A stretch of 64,000 bases of DNA from an uncultured bacterium (GTDB taxonomy: Bacteria; Armatimonadota; UBA5829), in the NCBI GenBank assembly GCA_938074205.1, contig CALJES010000003.1, forward strand, positions 62,001 through 126,000. Direction: 5' to 3'. Below the pieces are notes generated by a model. It ran no database searches and was not told the origin of the DNA. It saw only the letters and a program-made list of their open reading frames with translations. Of this stretch, positions 48,943 to 58,467 are shown piece by piece (position 1 is the first letter of the stretch; each line of letters opens with the position of its first letter). The translations under genes and the position numbers were made by a program.

Positions 48943-51606
48943 GTGCGCGCTATATTACTGGGAGTGTTTGGAGCGATGAGTATGACTATACCTTTACAAA
49001 CAGCAACAGCAAGTTCCGCAGTGAAGGCGGTGCAACTTCTGACTGAGTACCTTTCAAATCCCCTGGGAATCGATAACCACGCACCGCGCTTTTCTTGGCA
49101 AATAGCGTCCGATAGGCGTGGCATCAAGCAAACTGCCTACCAGATCCAAGTAGCTTCCGATAGCTCTTTATTGGAATCAGGTAAACCTGACATGTGGGAC
49201 ACCGGCAAAGTCAACTCTTCCGTCCAGACGGCCGTGCCATACCATGGTAAACCTCTGTCGAGTAGACAGGTTTACTATTGGCGCGTGAAAGTGTGGGACG
49301 AAAAGGGCATCCCGGGAGATTTCAGCCAGACGGCAAGCTTTGAGATGGCATTCCTTAGTCCCGGCGACTGGAAAGCGAAATGGATAGGTCTCGAGGAAGG
49401 CATAGATGCCGCTCCGTTGTTTAGAAAAGAGTTCGAGTTGACAAAGCCGGTTAAAAGAGCAAGGGTATACGTAACCGGCCTGGGCTACTATGAGCTGCGG
49501 CTGAATGGGAAGAGGGTGGGGGATCGAGTACTTGATCCACCCTATACGAATTTCCACAAAAGGGTGTACTACAGTGTCTACGACGTCACGCGGCTTTTGA
49601 GGAAAGGGCACAACTGCGTGGCTGCTATGGTCGGCAAGGGTTGGTGGCAGAAGGGTCCTCGGCTACTTGTGCAACTAGAAGTCACACATACAGATGGAAC
49701 TTCCTCGCTACTGGTCACAGACGAGAGTTGGCGCTGGTCACTCGGGCCAATAATTGAGAACTCACTGTACAACGGAGAGACCTACGATGCACGCTTGGAG
49801 CAGGAGGGCTGGGACAAGCCTGGTTTCGATGACAGTGACTGGAAGTCGGTTGCGCTCTTAGAAATGCCCGGGGTAGAACTCTCCGCGCAAACGATCCAGC
49901 CCATCAAGGTCGTCCAAACACTGCAGCCTAAGTCGGCAAGTGAGCCCAGGCCGGGAGTCTGGGTGTTCGATTTTGGGCAGAACTTCTCCGGCTGGTGCAG
50001 GTTGAAGGTGTCAGCTCCGGAAGGAACATCGGTAACTCTCAAACACGCCGAAGTTTTGTATCCAGACGGTACAGTTAACCAGGAAAACCTGCGGACAGCT
50101 CGATCGACAGATACTTACATTGCCAAAGGACAAGGAGAAGAAACCTACGAGCCACGGTTCACCTATCACGGGTTTCGGTATGTGCAGTTGGAAGGTTTTC
50201 CTGGCAGACCTACCCTGGATACTCTGCGCGGGTGTGTTGTACACACGGCGATAGAACCTCGGGGGGAGTTCCTTTGTTCCAACAAATTGATCAATCAAAT
50301 TCAGAACGCGTGCGTGTGGGGTGAACGTACCAATTTCCACGCTGTGCCCACTGACTGCCCACAGCGCGACGAGAGACAAGGCTGGATGGGGGATGCTCAG
50401 GTCTCAGCTTATGCCATGCTATATAACTTCAACATGGCGCCTGCGTATTCAAAGTTTCTTCGTGACATTCAGGACGCCCAGGGCAAAGACGGTAGCATCC
50501 CGGACACTGTTCCGCACGTTTGGGGGACCAATCCGGGAGATCCGATGTGGTCGGCGGCTTATCCTGTAATCTTGTGGCTGACTTACCTGCATACCGGCGA
50601 CAAAACTCTTCTAGAAGAACACTACGAAGGGGTCAAGCTATATGTTGACTCGCTGCGTAAGGAAGTTGGAGAGGAATACATTCTCACACGCAACAACTAC
50701 GGCGACTGGATTGCTATTGTAGAGACCCCCAGAGATTTGGTCTCAACGGGCGCTTTCATCTGGGTTGCGGACATACTCGCGTTCATTGCTGGCCAACTGG
50801 GCAAATCGAATGACGCCCAGTTATACCTAGACGTCAAGAAGAAAGCAGCCGACGCATTTAACAGGCAGTTTTTCGATCCAGCCACATCAAACTACGGAAA
50901 CGGCAGCCAGTCATCTAATGCCATTCCGCTGGCACTTGGAATTGTGCCGGAAGAACACAAGCAGGCAGTTCTGGATAACATCGTCAAGGATATACAGTCG
51001 CGGGGTGGTCATCTGAGCACTGGATTTGTTGGGACGCCGTTCCTTATGAAAGCGCTCACCGAAAATGGTTTTGCGGATGTTGCTTATACCATTGCAACAC
51101 GTGAAGACTACCCAGGTTGGGGTTATATGATCAAGATGGGCGCTACGACTATCTGGGAGCTTTGGAAGTACGAGGTCGGGCCACAGATGAACTCGCACAA
51201 CCATCCGGCATTGGGATTTGTCAGCGGTTGGTTTTATGAGGCGCTGGCAGGTCTCACACCGAGTGCTGGTGCTCCTGGTTGGGAACGCGCTAGAGTCAAG
51301 CCTTATGTTGTAGGCGATCTCAAGTGGGCAAGGGCTCGAGTCCAGACTGTGCGTGGCCTGTTTGTTTCCGATTGGAAAAGAACACAAGGCGGGATAGTTC
51401 TTTCGGTTACTGTGCCGGCAAATGCTAACGCGGAAGTCTTCGTGCCAAAGATGGGCAAGGCTGATTGTCAAATTAGTGAAGGAGAGCGAACGGTCTGGCG
51501 AGATAACACGTTTTTCCCAGCGGAAGGTATAACTGCAGGCTCAGACGAGGGACAGTGGATCAGGTTCGAAGTCGGCTCTGGCGATTACAAGTTCACTTTG
51601 AGGTAG
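48943..51606 (+). CDS. Alpha-L-rhamnosidase, GH78 family
   Basis: 887 residues from a GTG with AGGAG 10 nt upstream. The start is a signal peptide (about 1-25). N-terminal FN3/BACON-like domain: LLTEYLSNPLGIDNHAPRFSWQI is diagnostic for GH78. Beta-sandwich domains follow (ARVYVTGLGYYELRLNGKRVGD; FDFGQNFSGWCRLKV). The (alpha/alpha)6 catalytic domain carries TDCPQRDERQGWMGD, with D476 and E477 in the conserved acidic cluster, and the C-terminal sandwich follows. The enzyme removes terminal alpha-L-rhamnose from plant or bacterial glycans, probably outside the cytoplasm, feeding the divergent sugar importer. Confidence 0.95.
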   Translation: MRAILLGVFGAMSMTIPLQTATASSAVKAVQLLTEYLSNPLGIDNHAPRFSWQIASDRRGIKQTAYQIQVASDSSLLESGKPDMWDTGKVNSSVQTAVPYHGKPLSSRQVYYWRVKVWDEKGIPGDFSQTASFEMAFLSPGDWKAKWIGLEEGIDAAPLFRKEFELTKPVKRARVYVTGLGYYELRLNGKRVGDRVLDPPYTNFHKRVYYSVYDVTRLLRKGHNCVAAMVGKGWWQKGPRLLVQLEVTHTDGTSSLLVTDESWRWSLGPIIENSLYNGETYDARLEQEGWDKPGFDDSDWKSVALLEMPGVELSAQTIQPIKVVQTLQPKSASEPRPGVWVFDFGQNFSGWCRLKVSAPEGTSVTLKHAEVLYPDGTVNQENLRTARSTDTYIAKGQGEETYEPRFTYHGFRYVQLEGFPGRPTLDTLRGCVVHTAIEPRGEFLCSNKLINQIQNACVWGERTNFHAVPTDCPQRDERQGWMGDAQVSAYAMLYNFNMAPAYSKFLRDIQDAQGKDGSIPDTVPHVWGTNPGDPMWSAAYPVILWLTYLHTGDKTLLEEHYEGVKLYVDSLRKEVGEEYILTRNNYGDWIAIVETPRDLVSTGAFIWVADILAFIAGQLGKSNDAQLYLDVKKKAADAFNRQFFDPATSNYGNGSQSSNAIPLALGIVPEEHKQAVLDNIVKDIQSRGGHLSTGFVGTPFLMKALTENGFADVAYTIATREDYPGWGYMIKMGATTIWELWKYEVGPQMNSHNHPALGFVSGWFYEALAGLTPSAGAPGWERARVKPYVVGDLKWARARVQTVRGLFVSDWKRTQGGIVLSVTVPANANAEVFVPKMGKADCQISEGERTVWRDNTFFPAEGITAGSDEGQWIRFEVGSGDYKFTLR

Positions 51607-51619
51607 GATAACTCAGCTC

Positions 51620-52300
51620 TTACTCCACAACAGGTTCGTCGGATTCAAGCAGGCCGTCTCTGAACCGCAGGATCCGGCGTGCGTATCTGGCTATGTCTAG
51701 TTCGTGGGTTACTACGACGACCGTCTTTCCTTCCTCGTTTAGCTTGCGAAAGATCGACATAATTTCTCTTCCAGTGGCGGTATCGAGATTACCGGTGGGC
51801 TCATCTCCTAGAATGATGGGCGGATCGTTAACCAAAGCCCGTGCGATGGCTACTCTTTGCTGCTCGCCGCCTGAAAGCTGCATCGGCGTATGGTGAAGCC
51901 TGTGTCCAAGCCCTACGGCTTCCAGTGCTTCGCGGGCGGCACGTCTGTTTCTCCGGCGATACCCGTACATCATCGGCAGCAACGTGTTTGCTAGAGCGCT
52001 CATTCGCGGTAGAAGGTTAAAGCTTTGAAAGACGAAGCCTAGCTTGGCATTCCTGATTTCTGCGCGTGCCGCATCGCTCAGACGACTCACATCTCTGCCA
52101 TCAAGTATGTATCTTCCGCCTGTGGGTCGATCCAAACATCCGATAATGTTCATCAACGTCGACTTACCGGATCCGGACGGTCCCATTATCGCCACAAATT
52201 CACCGGGCTCTATAGAGAACGTAACGCCGCGTAGAGCCGGAATATCTACCGTTCCGATTCTATAGGTCTTCTTCAGATCGTAAACTTCTATTAGCGCCAT
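51620..52300 (-). CDS. MacB/LolD-like ABC ATPase
   Basis: 226 residues. Walker [10 protein letters not shown] (about 40), Q-loop [11 protein letters not shown], signature LSGGEQQR (about 141), Walker [13 protein letters not shown] (about 161) and switch VVVTHE are intact. The MxxIGxLDRPTxG segment is typical of the MacB/LolD/FtsE branch. It pairs with the FtsX-like permease gene upstream (13-nt gap) in an operon with adaptor and TolC. Unlike E. coli MacB, the ATPase is a separate polypeptide. Drives mechanotransmission rather than classic transport in known MacAB-TolC. Confidence 0.93.
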   Translation of the reverse strand: MALIEVYDLKKTYRIGTVDIPALRGVTFSIEPGEFVAIMGPSGSGKSTLMNIIGCLDRPTGGRYILDGRDVSRLSDAARAEIRNAKLGFVFQSFNLLPRMSALANTLLPMMYGYRRRNRRAAREALEAVGLGHRLHHTPMQLSGGEQQRVAIARALVNDPPIILGDEPTGNLDTATGREIMSIFRKLNEEGKTVVVVTHELDIARYARRILRFRDGLLESDEPVVE

Positions 52301-52313
52301 TTCTATTTCTTCA

Positions 52314-53618
52314 CTATCCGTATCTGAGAGCTTCTATGGGATCAACCATGGCGGCGCGAACTGCTGGGTATAGTCCAAATATGACCCCGACCATTGCAGC
52401 AACGCCGAATGACACCACTACTGCCTGGACAGAAACTACAGTTCGCCACTTGGCGTAGTCCGCAATCGCGTGAGCTCCACCGATTCCACCGAATATGCCT
52501 ATCATGCCTCCAACGCACGTTATTACCAGAGCTTCTAGCATAAATTGGCGGATTATGTCCCACCGCGTAGCACCAACGCATCGACGAATCCCTATCTCTC
52601 TGGTGCGCTGGCTTACAGTTGCAAGCATAATGTTCATAATCCCGATGCCGCCAACCAAAAGGGATATACTCGCAATTGCAGCCATAACAATGTTGAAAAT
52701 ACGCTGTGTCTCTTGGCTTTGGCGCAGTAGTTCGGCAGGGATAATGATCTCGTAGTCTCGGATGCCCCGATGTGCTCTATTCAACACTGACCTAATGACA
52801 GAGGCGGCAGGCACTGTCGCAGCCTCATTTTCAACCTGTATGATTATCTCGCTTATCGGTGTCTTCTCGCGCGCCTGTCTACTTCGCATCCGTTGATACA
52901 TTTCACGGAGAGTTTGCATGGTTGCAGGAACTGCTTGCTGTGTGAAAATTTGAAAATCAGTCATGGATATAGTGATGGGAATGTACACGTCGGAGTTTAG
53001 GTCACGAAGAGCTGCAAACGCTTTCGCAGCACCGATTTCTTTTGCCTGCATTTGACCAACGACTCGGAATTTCCGCATCCCTATCTTTATGGTCTTGCCA
53101 ATCGGGTTGTCGAAGCCGAAAAGTTCACGCTTCGCTGCAGCGCCCAAAACACACACCGGCTTGTTCTCAGATATGTCGACCCACCGTAAGAACCGGCCGC
53201 GCTCGACAATGGAGCGAGTCACCTGTTCATAGCCAGGTATGGTGCCAACCACCTTCACAGACACAGGCCTCTCCTCAACTTTGACGTCTGCGAATACTTC
53301 ACGTAAGGGAACAGCCTTTCTTGCAAATGTCATGACATTGCGCAGGTCCTCGGCATCCCCGTATTTCAAACCGTAGGGCGACCTCTCCTGAGCCTTTTCC
53401 AGGAGTTCTCCAGCGATTACGGCACGCCGAACGTGCACAACATCTATGCCCATTTGTTTAATTTGTTCCAGTGTTTCCTGCTTTGCACCCTCACCGATTG
53501 ATACCATAGTTATGACAGCGGCAACCCCAAAAATCACGCCCAGCATAGTCAGGGCGGAGCGGAGTTTGTGAGACCACAGTTCCGAAAGTCCTGTGCGTAT
53601 TGCGTCAATAATCCCCAT
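52314..53618 (-). CDS. MacB/FtsX-like ABC transporter permease
   Basis: 434 residues. One N-terminal membrane helix ([24 protein letters not shown], about 17-40), a large periplasmic domain (about 45-310), then three helices with the FtsX signature ([30 protein letters not shown]). The start follows the adaptor stop by 2 nt. Works with the ATPase and the TolC-like channel to export a peptide, toxin, polyketide or lipoprotein; substrate unknown. Confidence 0.93.
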   Translation of the reverse strand: MGIIDAIRTGLSELWSHKLRSALTMLGVIFGVAAVITMVSIGEGAKQETLEQIKQMGIDVVHVRRAVIAGELLEKAQERSPYGLKYGDAEDLRNVMTFARKAVPLREVFADVKVEERPVSVKVVGTIPGYEQVTRSIVERGRFLRWVDISENKPVCVLGAAAKRELFGFDNPIGKTIKIGMRKFRVVGQMQAKEIGAAKAFAALRDLNSDVYIPITISMTDFQIFTQQAVPATMQTLREMYQRMRSRQAREKTPISEIIIQVENEAATVPAASVIRSVLNRAHRGIRDYEIIIPAELLRQSQETQRIFNIVMAAIASISLLVGGIGIMNIMLATVSQRTREIGIRRCVGATRWDIIRQFMLEALVITCVGGMIGIFGGIGGAHAIADYAKWRTVVSVQAVVVSFGVAAMVGVIFGLYPAVRAAMVDPIEALRYG

Positions 53619-53620
53619 GC

Positions 53621-55024
53621 TTACTTTCCAGCGGGAACTGGAATGGGTGCTGAACTTTTCTCACGAGATTTTTCGGCGCCTGGAGCAGCGCTGCCCGCTT
53701 CTTGCTGTTCTAAGGGCCTTGTAGGATCACGCAAAGCAACCAATTCGCCTTTTCTGAGTCCGCGGATTATACAGACGAAGTTGTCGTTATAGGCGCCGGT
53801 CTTAACGGGTGTTCTCCGCCAGTTCTTGCCGTCCTTTACGAACACATAGGTTTGGCCATTCCGCTCAATAACAGCCTCGATCGGCACGTAGAGGGCCTTT
53901 TCGATGCGACGAACAATAAATTCCACGTCGGCAGTCATGCCAGGCTTGAGATTCTTTGGGTCTGATTCTTTGATTTGGATGGTGACGTCAAAGTTCTTTT
54001 TGCCGGGCGTGGCTCCGCCTTCCCAGGGATCTTGTTCAGTAGCGAGGCTCGATATGTCAGTTACGAACCCGTGGTATGTCCTATTTCTGACCGCTTCAAG
54101 GCGTATAAGAGTGGGCATTCCAATGTAAAGCTTGGGAGCGTCGCTTTCCCCCACCGCTACTTCGACCTGCATGCTGCGTAGATCCGGCAAGCTGACAAGG
54201 GTCATCCTCCGCCACGGAGTGTCGCCCTCTTTGACCTTTCTTCGTCCTTCGGGGGTGTAGATCTTGCTCAGCACCACCATCCCTGCGGCAGGTGCAGTCA
54301 GTACCGCTCTCTTCAGGTGTCTTTGCGCTTCTTCCAATTCAAGACGAGCCATCTGAAGCGCAAATTCTTTGGTCCGGACATCAGCCCGTTTCTGACTTTC
54401 TTTTGATTCGGCGTCTTTCTGCTGCAGTGTGAGATCCATCCGTCCCTTTTCGACCTGTAGTTCTTTCGCTCGGAGATTGATCTCCGCCTGTTCGGCTTCG
54501 GTTCTGGGAATAAGTTTGTCGTTGGCAAGTTTGACCTTAGCGTCGCGCTGTTCGCGGGCTGCGTCTCTTTCGGCTTCGTTGAACTGCAAAGTCTTCTCTG
54601 CTTGCGCTATACGGGTTTTGTTCTCCTCGATGAGGATCTCAAGTTCTGCTTTTGCGCGACGCACTTCGGCTTCTGCATTCGAAACAGCTAGTTCTCGTTC
54701 ACGCACTCTGCGTAGCAACTCGGTTGTATCGAACTCGACAAGCTTATCACCAGGCTTTACGATTGTCCCTTCGGGAGCCAAATATATGATCTTAGCCTCG
54801 ATATCGGAACTCACAGACACAGAGCGTTCGGCTTTTAACGAGCCTAGGTCGTGAAAACTTATAGTGAAGGGACCTTCTTTGACCGCCGCAGTCGGAACGT
54901 ATACCTCTGTCTTCTTCGGCGCAAAGTATTGTTTATATATGGGGATGCCCCAACGATATCCGGCGTATACGATCAGACAAGTGACGAGCACCCGTGTGCC
55001 CCAGATTTGGAGTTGTCTCAGCAT
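53621..55024 (-). CDS. MacA/HlyD-like periplasmic adaptor protein
   Basis: 467 residues with an N-terminal membrane helix (VLVTCLIVYAGYRWGIPIY). A lipoyl-like half motif (SSDIEAKIIYLAPEGTIVKPGDKLVEFDT) leads into a coiled-coil hairpin of about 130 residues (AEVRRAKAELEILIEENKTR...EAQRHLKRA). The returning lipoyl half (VLTAPAAGMVVLSK) and barrel/membrane-proximal domains follow. It has a Pro/Ala/Glu/Lys-rich tail. ATG overlaps the TolC stop as TAATG. Bridges the permease and the outer-membrane channel. Confidence 0.92.
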   Translation of the reverse strand: MLRQLQIWGTRVLVTCLIVYAGYRWGIPIYKQYFAPKKTEVYVPTAAVKEGPFTISFHDLGSLKAERSVSVSSDIEAKIIYLAPEGTIVKPGDKLVEFDTTELLRRVRERELAVSNAEAEVRRAKAELEILIEENKTRIAQAEKTLQFNEAERDAAREQRDAKVKLANDKLIPRTEAEQAEINLRAKELQVEKGRMDLTLQQKDAESKESQKRADVRTKEFALQMARLELEEAQRHLKRAVLTAPAAGMVVLSKIYTPEGRRKVKEGDTPWRRMTLVSLPDLRSMQVEVAVGESDAPKLYIGMPTLIRLEAVRNRTYHGFVTDISSLATEQDPWEGGATPGKKNFDVTIQIKESDPKNLKPGMTADVEFIVRRIEKALYVPIEAVIERNGQTYVFVKDGKNWRRTPVKTGAYNDNFVCIIRGLRKGELVALRDPTRPLEQQEAGSAAPGAEKSREKSSAPIPVPAGK

Positions 55025-56448
55025 TATTTGAACATTGCCCCCAGGTCTTCGCCCATCGCGTTCTTCAGGTTCAGGATAGCGATATACAAGCCCGTCTTTG
55101 CGGACAAGATGTTTGCTTCTGTTTGTGTCAGAGCTGCCTGTGCATCGAGAACGTCGCGGTTTGTTCCGCTTGCTTCTTCCATCATTCTGTTTGCAAGGTC
55201 GAGGTTTTCTCTTGCGGTTTTCAGGTTGTTGGTGTAAATCTCCAGTGAGGTCTTCTCAGACTGGTAAGTTCTGTAAGCTCTACCAACCTCCTCAGCAATC
55301 GATTCGAGCTGATAATGGCTAAGCCGCTTGAGAATTTCGAGATTCCTTTCGACTGTCTGCTGTTCCTCGAGGAGCGCGCGCTTGTCCAGGGCTACCCTAT
55401 ACTCTAGTCCGGCGATCAACGTCCCGGTTTCAATAGCTGAACCTGAAATCAACCCCTCGCCAGTGCTTACTGAATTAAATTGTGCCACAGCGTTCAACTC
55501 AGGTCTGAGTTGGTCTTTGGCAATTGCCAGAAGTCGCTGTTGTTCTTCTATTTGCAGGTCAGACACAATTAACTCAGGACGGTTCTTCAGTGCCCTGTCT
55601 AAGGCTTCATCGAGACTTGGAATCTCAGGAAGGACTTCAGGAACGGTGTCGACCAGTTCGGGCACTTCACCGACTCCGACACCTATTGCCAACATCAAGG
55701 ATTCAAGAGCGCTCTTGGCGGCTTGCTGCTGGATCTGGAGCTGGTTCTTTACGTCTGCTACGCGCAGTTCCGCGCGAGTCGCCTCGATGCCTGCAGCGTA
55801 ACCGGCTTCGGCTTTTCGCCTGGCTGCATCTGCGACTCGCTGGGCAATTTCCACTGCTTTCTCCTGGACTTTGACCTGCTCGCGAGCGTTCACTGCTCGA
55901 AGGTACGCGCTTACCACTCTCAGAGTGGTATCTTGTCTCGCTTGGTAAAGTTGTCTGTCACGGATCACAACCTGATTTCTTGCCGAAACCCACCGATTGT
56001 ACCGGTCGCTCAAATTGCCTTTGCCTCTTAGCAGTGGCTGTTTAAGAGATAATGCGATTGAATTCTGCCGGCTGCCCACGGCGAATGGCGATAGGTCTAC
56101 CCTTGCCAGTGTACCGAAAAGGCTGGTATATCCGAAACTTCCAAATATGCGGCTCGAGAGTTGGTTGTCGCCGGGATATCGTTCTAGTGATGCTTCGGTG
56201 CCGAAATCGAGAGTAGTCTTCATCCCGGCTATCCTTAGGGTTGAGAGAGCCGTCAGGTAACTTGCTTCTGCTTCTTTGAGGCGGGGGTGGTTTTTGAGAG
56301 CTAGTGATACGGCTTCGGAAATGGTGAGTTTGCTAGGGATTGTCTGTTGTGCGTAAACCTGAGGTCCGATTAAAATCGAGACGACTAACACACTTAACGA
56401 CGCTGCGTGCACAGCGAGCAACTGCCAAATGCTTGAAGAAACTATCAT
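55024..56448 (-). CDS. TolC-like outer-membrane efflux channel
   Basis: 474 residues with a signal peptide (about 1-33). The mature start LTISEAVSLALKNHPRLKEAEA and the long helical repeats (QAQ-like TLRVVSAYLRAVNAREQVKVQEKAVEIAQRVADAARRKAEAGYAAGIEATRAEL) match outer membrane efflux family duplicated TolC units. It is the first gene of the four-gene operon channel-adaptor-permease-ATPase. No clear ribosome site or promoter was found just upstream. Confidence 0.92.
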   Translation of the reverse strand: MIVSSSIWQLLAVHAASLSVLVVSILIGPQVYAQQTIPSKLTISEAVSLALKNHPRLKEAEASYLTALSTLRIAGMKTTLDFGTEASLERYPGDNQLSSRIFGSFGYTSLFGTLARVDLSPFAVGSRQNSIALSLKQPLLRGKGNLSDRYNRWVSARNQVVIRDRQLYQARQDTTLRVVSAYLRAVNAREQVKVQEKAVEIAQRVADAARRKAEAGYAAGIEATRAELRVADVKNQLQIQQQAAKSALESLMLAIGVGVGEVPELVDTVPEVLPEIPSLDEALDRALKNRPELIVSDLQIEEQQRLLAIAKDQLRPELNAVAQFNSVSTGEGLISGSAIETGTLIAGLEYRVALDKRALLEEQQTVERNLEILKRLSHYQLESIAEEVGRAYRTYQSEKTSLEIYTNNLKTARENLDLANRMMEEASGTNRDVLDAQAALTQTEANILSAKTGLYIAILNLKNAMGEDLGAMFK

Positions 56449-56797
56449 CGTAACCCTTGCGTTCCTGCTCGTATATAGACGCTATCATACAAGGTCTCGG
56501 TTACATCCAATTAGGCAGATTCGAGCAGGGTTCAAGGAAAACCTTCCTACTAACTGGGCTTCGGTTATCGCGGATCCTGCGAATAACTGCCCTAGAGTGT
56601 ATGGATGTCCGCCAGCAAATTTGTAGCAGGTTGAACAACCAATCGAAACGACACTAGTTTTTAAACTACGCGTACGGGTTTAGCAGTCTTTAGTAGACAA
56701 ATAGTCCCTTCGACCTATTGACCTTTGCCACTAAATTGCCCATAATACGAATGAATGGGAATGGGCTGAGTATAGAGATAGACTAGGGGTGATAAAT
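56449..56797. other. Divergent intergenic region upstream of the TolC-like and pilin-like genes
   Basis: It contains the promoter and ribosome site of the pilin-like gene. No convincing promoter was found for the tolC-like operon. Open frames of about 65 codons on the plus strand have no ribosome sites and unnatural composition. No RNA gene was recognised. Confidence 0.5.
56718..56746 (+). promoter_or_regulatory. Predicted sigma70 promoter for the pilin-like gene at 56.8 kb
   Basis: TTGACC at 56718-56723, 17-nt spacer, CATAAT at 56741-56746; start near 56753, about 45 nt before the GTG. Confidence 0.6.
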
Positions 56798-57508
56798 GTG
56801 AGCAGGCTGCGGAATGGTTTTACGCTCATTGAGCTTTTAGTTGTGATTGCGATCATCGCCATACTCGCAGCTATTTTATTCCCTGTGTATTCTTCGACCA
56901 AGGCAAAGGCGCTTCAGAGCTCATGCTCGTCGAACATAAAGCAGATAGTCATGGCCCTCATCCGCTACGCAGACGATTGGAACGGCACGCTACCTGGGCT
57001 GAATGCTTTTGGTGACCTTGTTGATGCCAGCAATACGAAGCCTAACAGAGGGCCATTGTGGCAGTATGTCAAATCCACGGAAGTCTTCAAGTGTCCTGCC
57101 CAGATTTGGAAGAGAAATCCGACCAATAGCCTCTCCCCACACAAGTTCAACTACACGTATACTATAAACGGCTACATGACCATTGCAGAGCGTAACCGAG
57201 GACTTGCGGACTATGTCGGTGAGAAGGTCAGCAAGTCTAGAAATCCGTCCAGGACTATTCTTCTAGTTGACGAGAATTGTGATGAAACGAAGAATGAAGG
57301 CCAATACGTAGTCAATGACGCACTCTTCATATGGGAGGACCGCACTGGCGACCGGCATCCGGGCGCAGAACACGTGACTACAATTAACGGGGTGCGCTAT
57401 CTCTGCAGTGGGAGTGCGACAGTCGGATACCTAGATGGACACAATGGTATTGTGCCAGGACTCATAAAATGGCAGAGCCCCGAGGGAAAGGCCCTTTTCT
57501 ACAAGTAG
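56798..57508 (+). CDS. Type II secretion/type IV pilin-like protein
   Basis: 236 residues from a GTG at 56798, 5 nt after AGGGGTGAT; an earlier GTG at 56789 lies inside that site. Leader MSRLRNG then FTLIELLVVIAIIAILAAI, the class III prepilin cleavage motif with Glu+5. The globular part resembles the 28844-29554 pilin-like protein (CSSNIKQIVMALIRYADDWNGTLPG against CLSNIRQIGKALKEYASDWSGYMPP). Its C-terminus carries YLDGHNG in place of the exact H-X9-DG, with an insertion between the His and the DG. Monocistronic; terminator not seen. Confidence 0.88.
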   Translation: MSRLRNGFTLIELLVVIAIIAILAAILFPVYSSTKAKALQSSCSSNIKQIVMALIRYADDWNGTLPGLNAFGDLVDASNTKPNRGPLWQYVKSTEVFKCPAQIWKRNPTNSLSPHKFNYTYTINGYMTIAERNRGLADYVGEKVSKSRNPSRTILLVDENCDETKNEGQYVVNDALFIWEDRTGDRHPGAEHVTTINGVRYLCSGSATVGYLDGHNGIVPGLIKWQSPEGKALFYK

Positions 57509-57552
57509 GCGCTGATTGAGTTTTTCTACGAACCCCTGCGAAAAATGAAAAA

Positions 57553-57629
57553 TGGTAGCGGAGGTCGGGCTCGAACCGACGACGCCCCGGGTATGAGCCG
57601 GGTCCTCTAACCAGCTGAGGTACTCCGCC
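57553..57629 (-). tRNA. tRNA-Met (anticodon CAT), CCA encoded
   Basis: The minus strand folds into a cloverleaf. Acceptor GGCGGAG pairs with CTCCGCT (G-U at the end), followed by discriminator A and CCA. The D arm contains CCTCAGCTGGTTAGAGG, the anticodon stem CCCGG/CCGGG closes the loop CTCATAC and the T loop is GGTTCGAGCC. It lacks the three G-C pairs of initiator tRNA, so it is an elongator tRNA-Met or, if lysidine-modified, tRNA-Ile2. Confidence 0.96.
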
Positions 57630-57639
57630 ACCTATTTAA

Positions 57640-57669
57640 ATAATACCAGAACCGAGCGAGTTGCGTCAA
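57640..57669 (-). promoter_or_regulatory. Predicted sigma70 promoter of the tRNA gene
   Basis: On the minus strand TTGACG (57669-57664), 18-nt spacer, TATTAT (57645-57640); start about 5 nt before the tRNA. The -35 abuts the stop codon of the HNH gene at 57670. Confidence 0.65.
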
Positions 57670-58233
57670 TTACAATCGCGGGATGCGGCACTGTTTCTTT
57701 ACGTTTTCGGCGTCTTCTTCGTGGTGGAATACAGGAAGGTAATCGCGCCATACTTCGTTCTGAACACCCGCAATAAACTTTGTTAGGCTAATGAATGGGA
57801 CGTAAGTCGGCTTTCGCGGCTTTTGACGAAGGTGGAACCCAGCTTCCTCGAGAGTCTTGTCTCCCTTGAGATTGTTACATTTCTTGCAGCAGCAGACCAA
57901 GTTTTCCCACGTTGTCGGACCGCCTAACCTTTTTGGGACTACGTGGTCTACTGTTAGGTCAGGTCCAACGTAGCCGCAGTACTGACAGGTGTAGTTGTCT
58001 CTAGCAAGTATGCTACGCCGCGACAAACGAAGTTGAGGCCGTGGCCGCTTGACGTGGTTTCTCAGCCTGATCACCGATGGCGATCGAAACGTTTTAGAAA
58101 CAGTATGGACAACCACAGAGTCTTCATGTAGGACGTCGACTTTGCCAAGGAAGACGAGATTAAGCGCCCGCCTGAGCGTGCATATGTTCAGCGGTTCATA
58201 GTCGCTATTCAAGACCAGAACTTCGTTGGCCAC
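57670..58233 (-). CDS. HNH endonuclease family protein
   Basis: 187 residues; GTG with AAGGGGAAC 9 nt upstream. The first 75 residues (VLNSDYEPLNICTLRRALNLVFLGKVDVL) are the N-terminal domain found in a large class of chromosomal HNH proteins. The HNH core is RDNYTCQYCGYVGPDLTVDHVVPKRLGG...NLVCCCKKCNNLKGD: the catalytic His in VDH, two Asn and two CxxC pairs for the structural zinc. These proteins are widespread, not tied to restriction systems, and their role is uncertain. A terminator and short transcript lie directly upstream, a possible attenuator. Confidence 0.9.
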   Translation of the reverse strand: MANEVLVLNSDYEPLNICTLRRALNLVFLGKVDVLHEDSVVVHTVSKTFRSPSVIRLRNHVKRPRPQLRLSRRSILARDNYTCQYCGYVGPDLTVDHVVPKRLGGPTTWENLVCCCKKCNNLKGDKTLEEAGFHLRQKPRKPTYVPFISLTKFIAGVQNEVWRDYLPVFHHEEDAENVKKQCRIPRL

Positions 58234-58253
58234 TTGGCTACTGTTCCCCTTCT

Positions 58254-58292
58254 GACAAAAAAACCCACTACGACACGCGTGTCGTAGTGGGT
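58254..58292 (-). terminator. Terminator/attenuator 20 nt before the HNH gene
   Basis: CCCACTACGACACG and CGTGTCGTAGTGGG form a perfect 28-base palindrome (58264-58291), followed on the minus strand by seven T residues (58263-58257). It ends any transcript begun at the 58468-58496 promoter unless RNA polymerase reads through into the HNH gene. Confidence 0.93.
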
Positions 58293-58426
58293 CACGCTGC
58301 TAGCTTCACATGGAATAGATGTTGTCGGACACATGCACCGTCTTCCAGCATCCGCAGACTTCGTGCGAGAGCGCCAGCGTGATAGTACAAGCGATATTTC
58401 GGATAAGTCAAAGCCAAATCAAACAT
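58292..58426 (-). CDS. Candidate 44-residue leader peptide or small protein on a short transcript
   Basis: ATG (58426-58424) to TGA (58294-58292) on the minus strand. The frame fills most of a roughly 200-nt transcript that starts at a near-consensus promoter and ends at a strong intrinsic terminator. The peptide opens MFDLALTYPKYRLYYHAGAL and has a basic C-terminal part; no known family. Only a weak AGAG site precedes it. GCTAG...CATG at its start can pair with CATG...CTAGC at its end, so the transcript could equally be a non-coding RNA. Its position, directly before the terminator of the HNH gene, resembles an attenuation leader. Confidence 0.4.
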   Translation of the reverse strand: MFDLALTYPKYRLYYHAGALARSLRMLEDGACVRQHLFHVKLAA

Positions 58427-58467
58427 GTTCTCTAGCCCTGTGCACAAAGGGGCAATACGCTAGTTCT

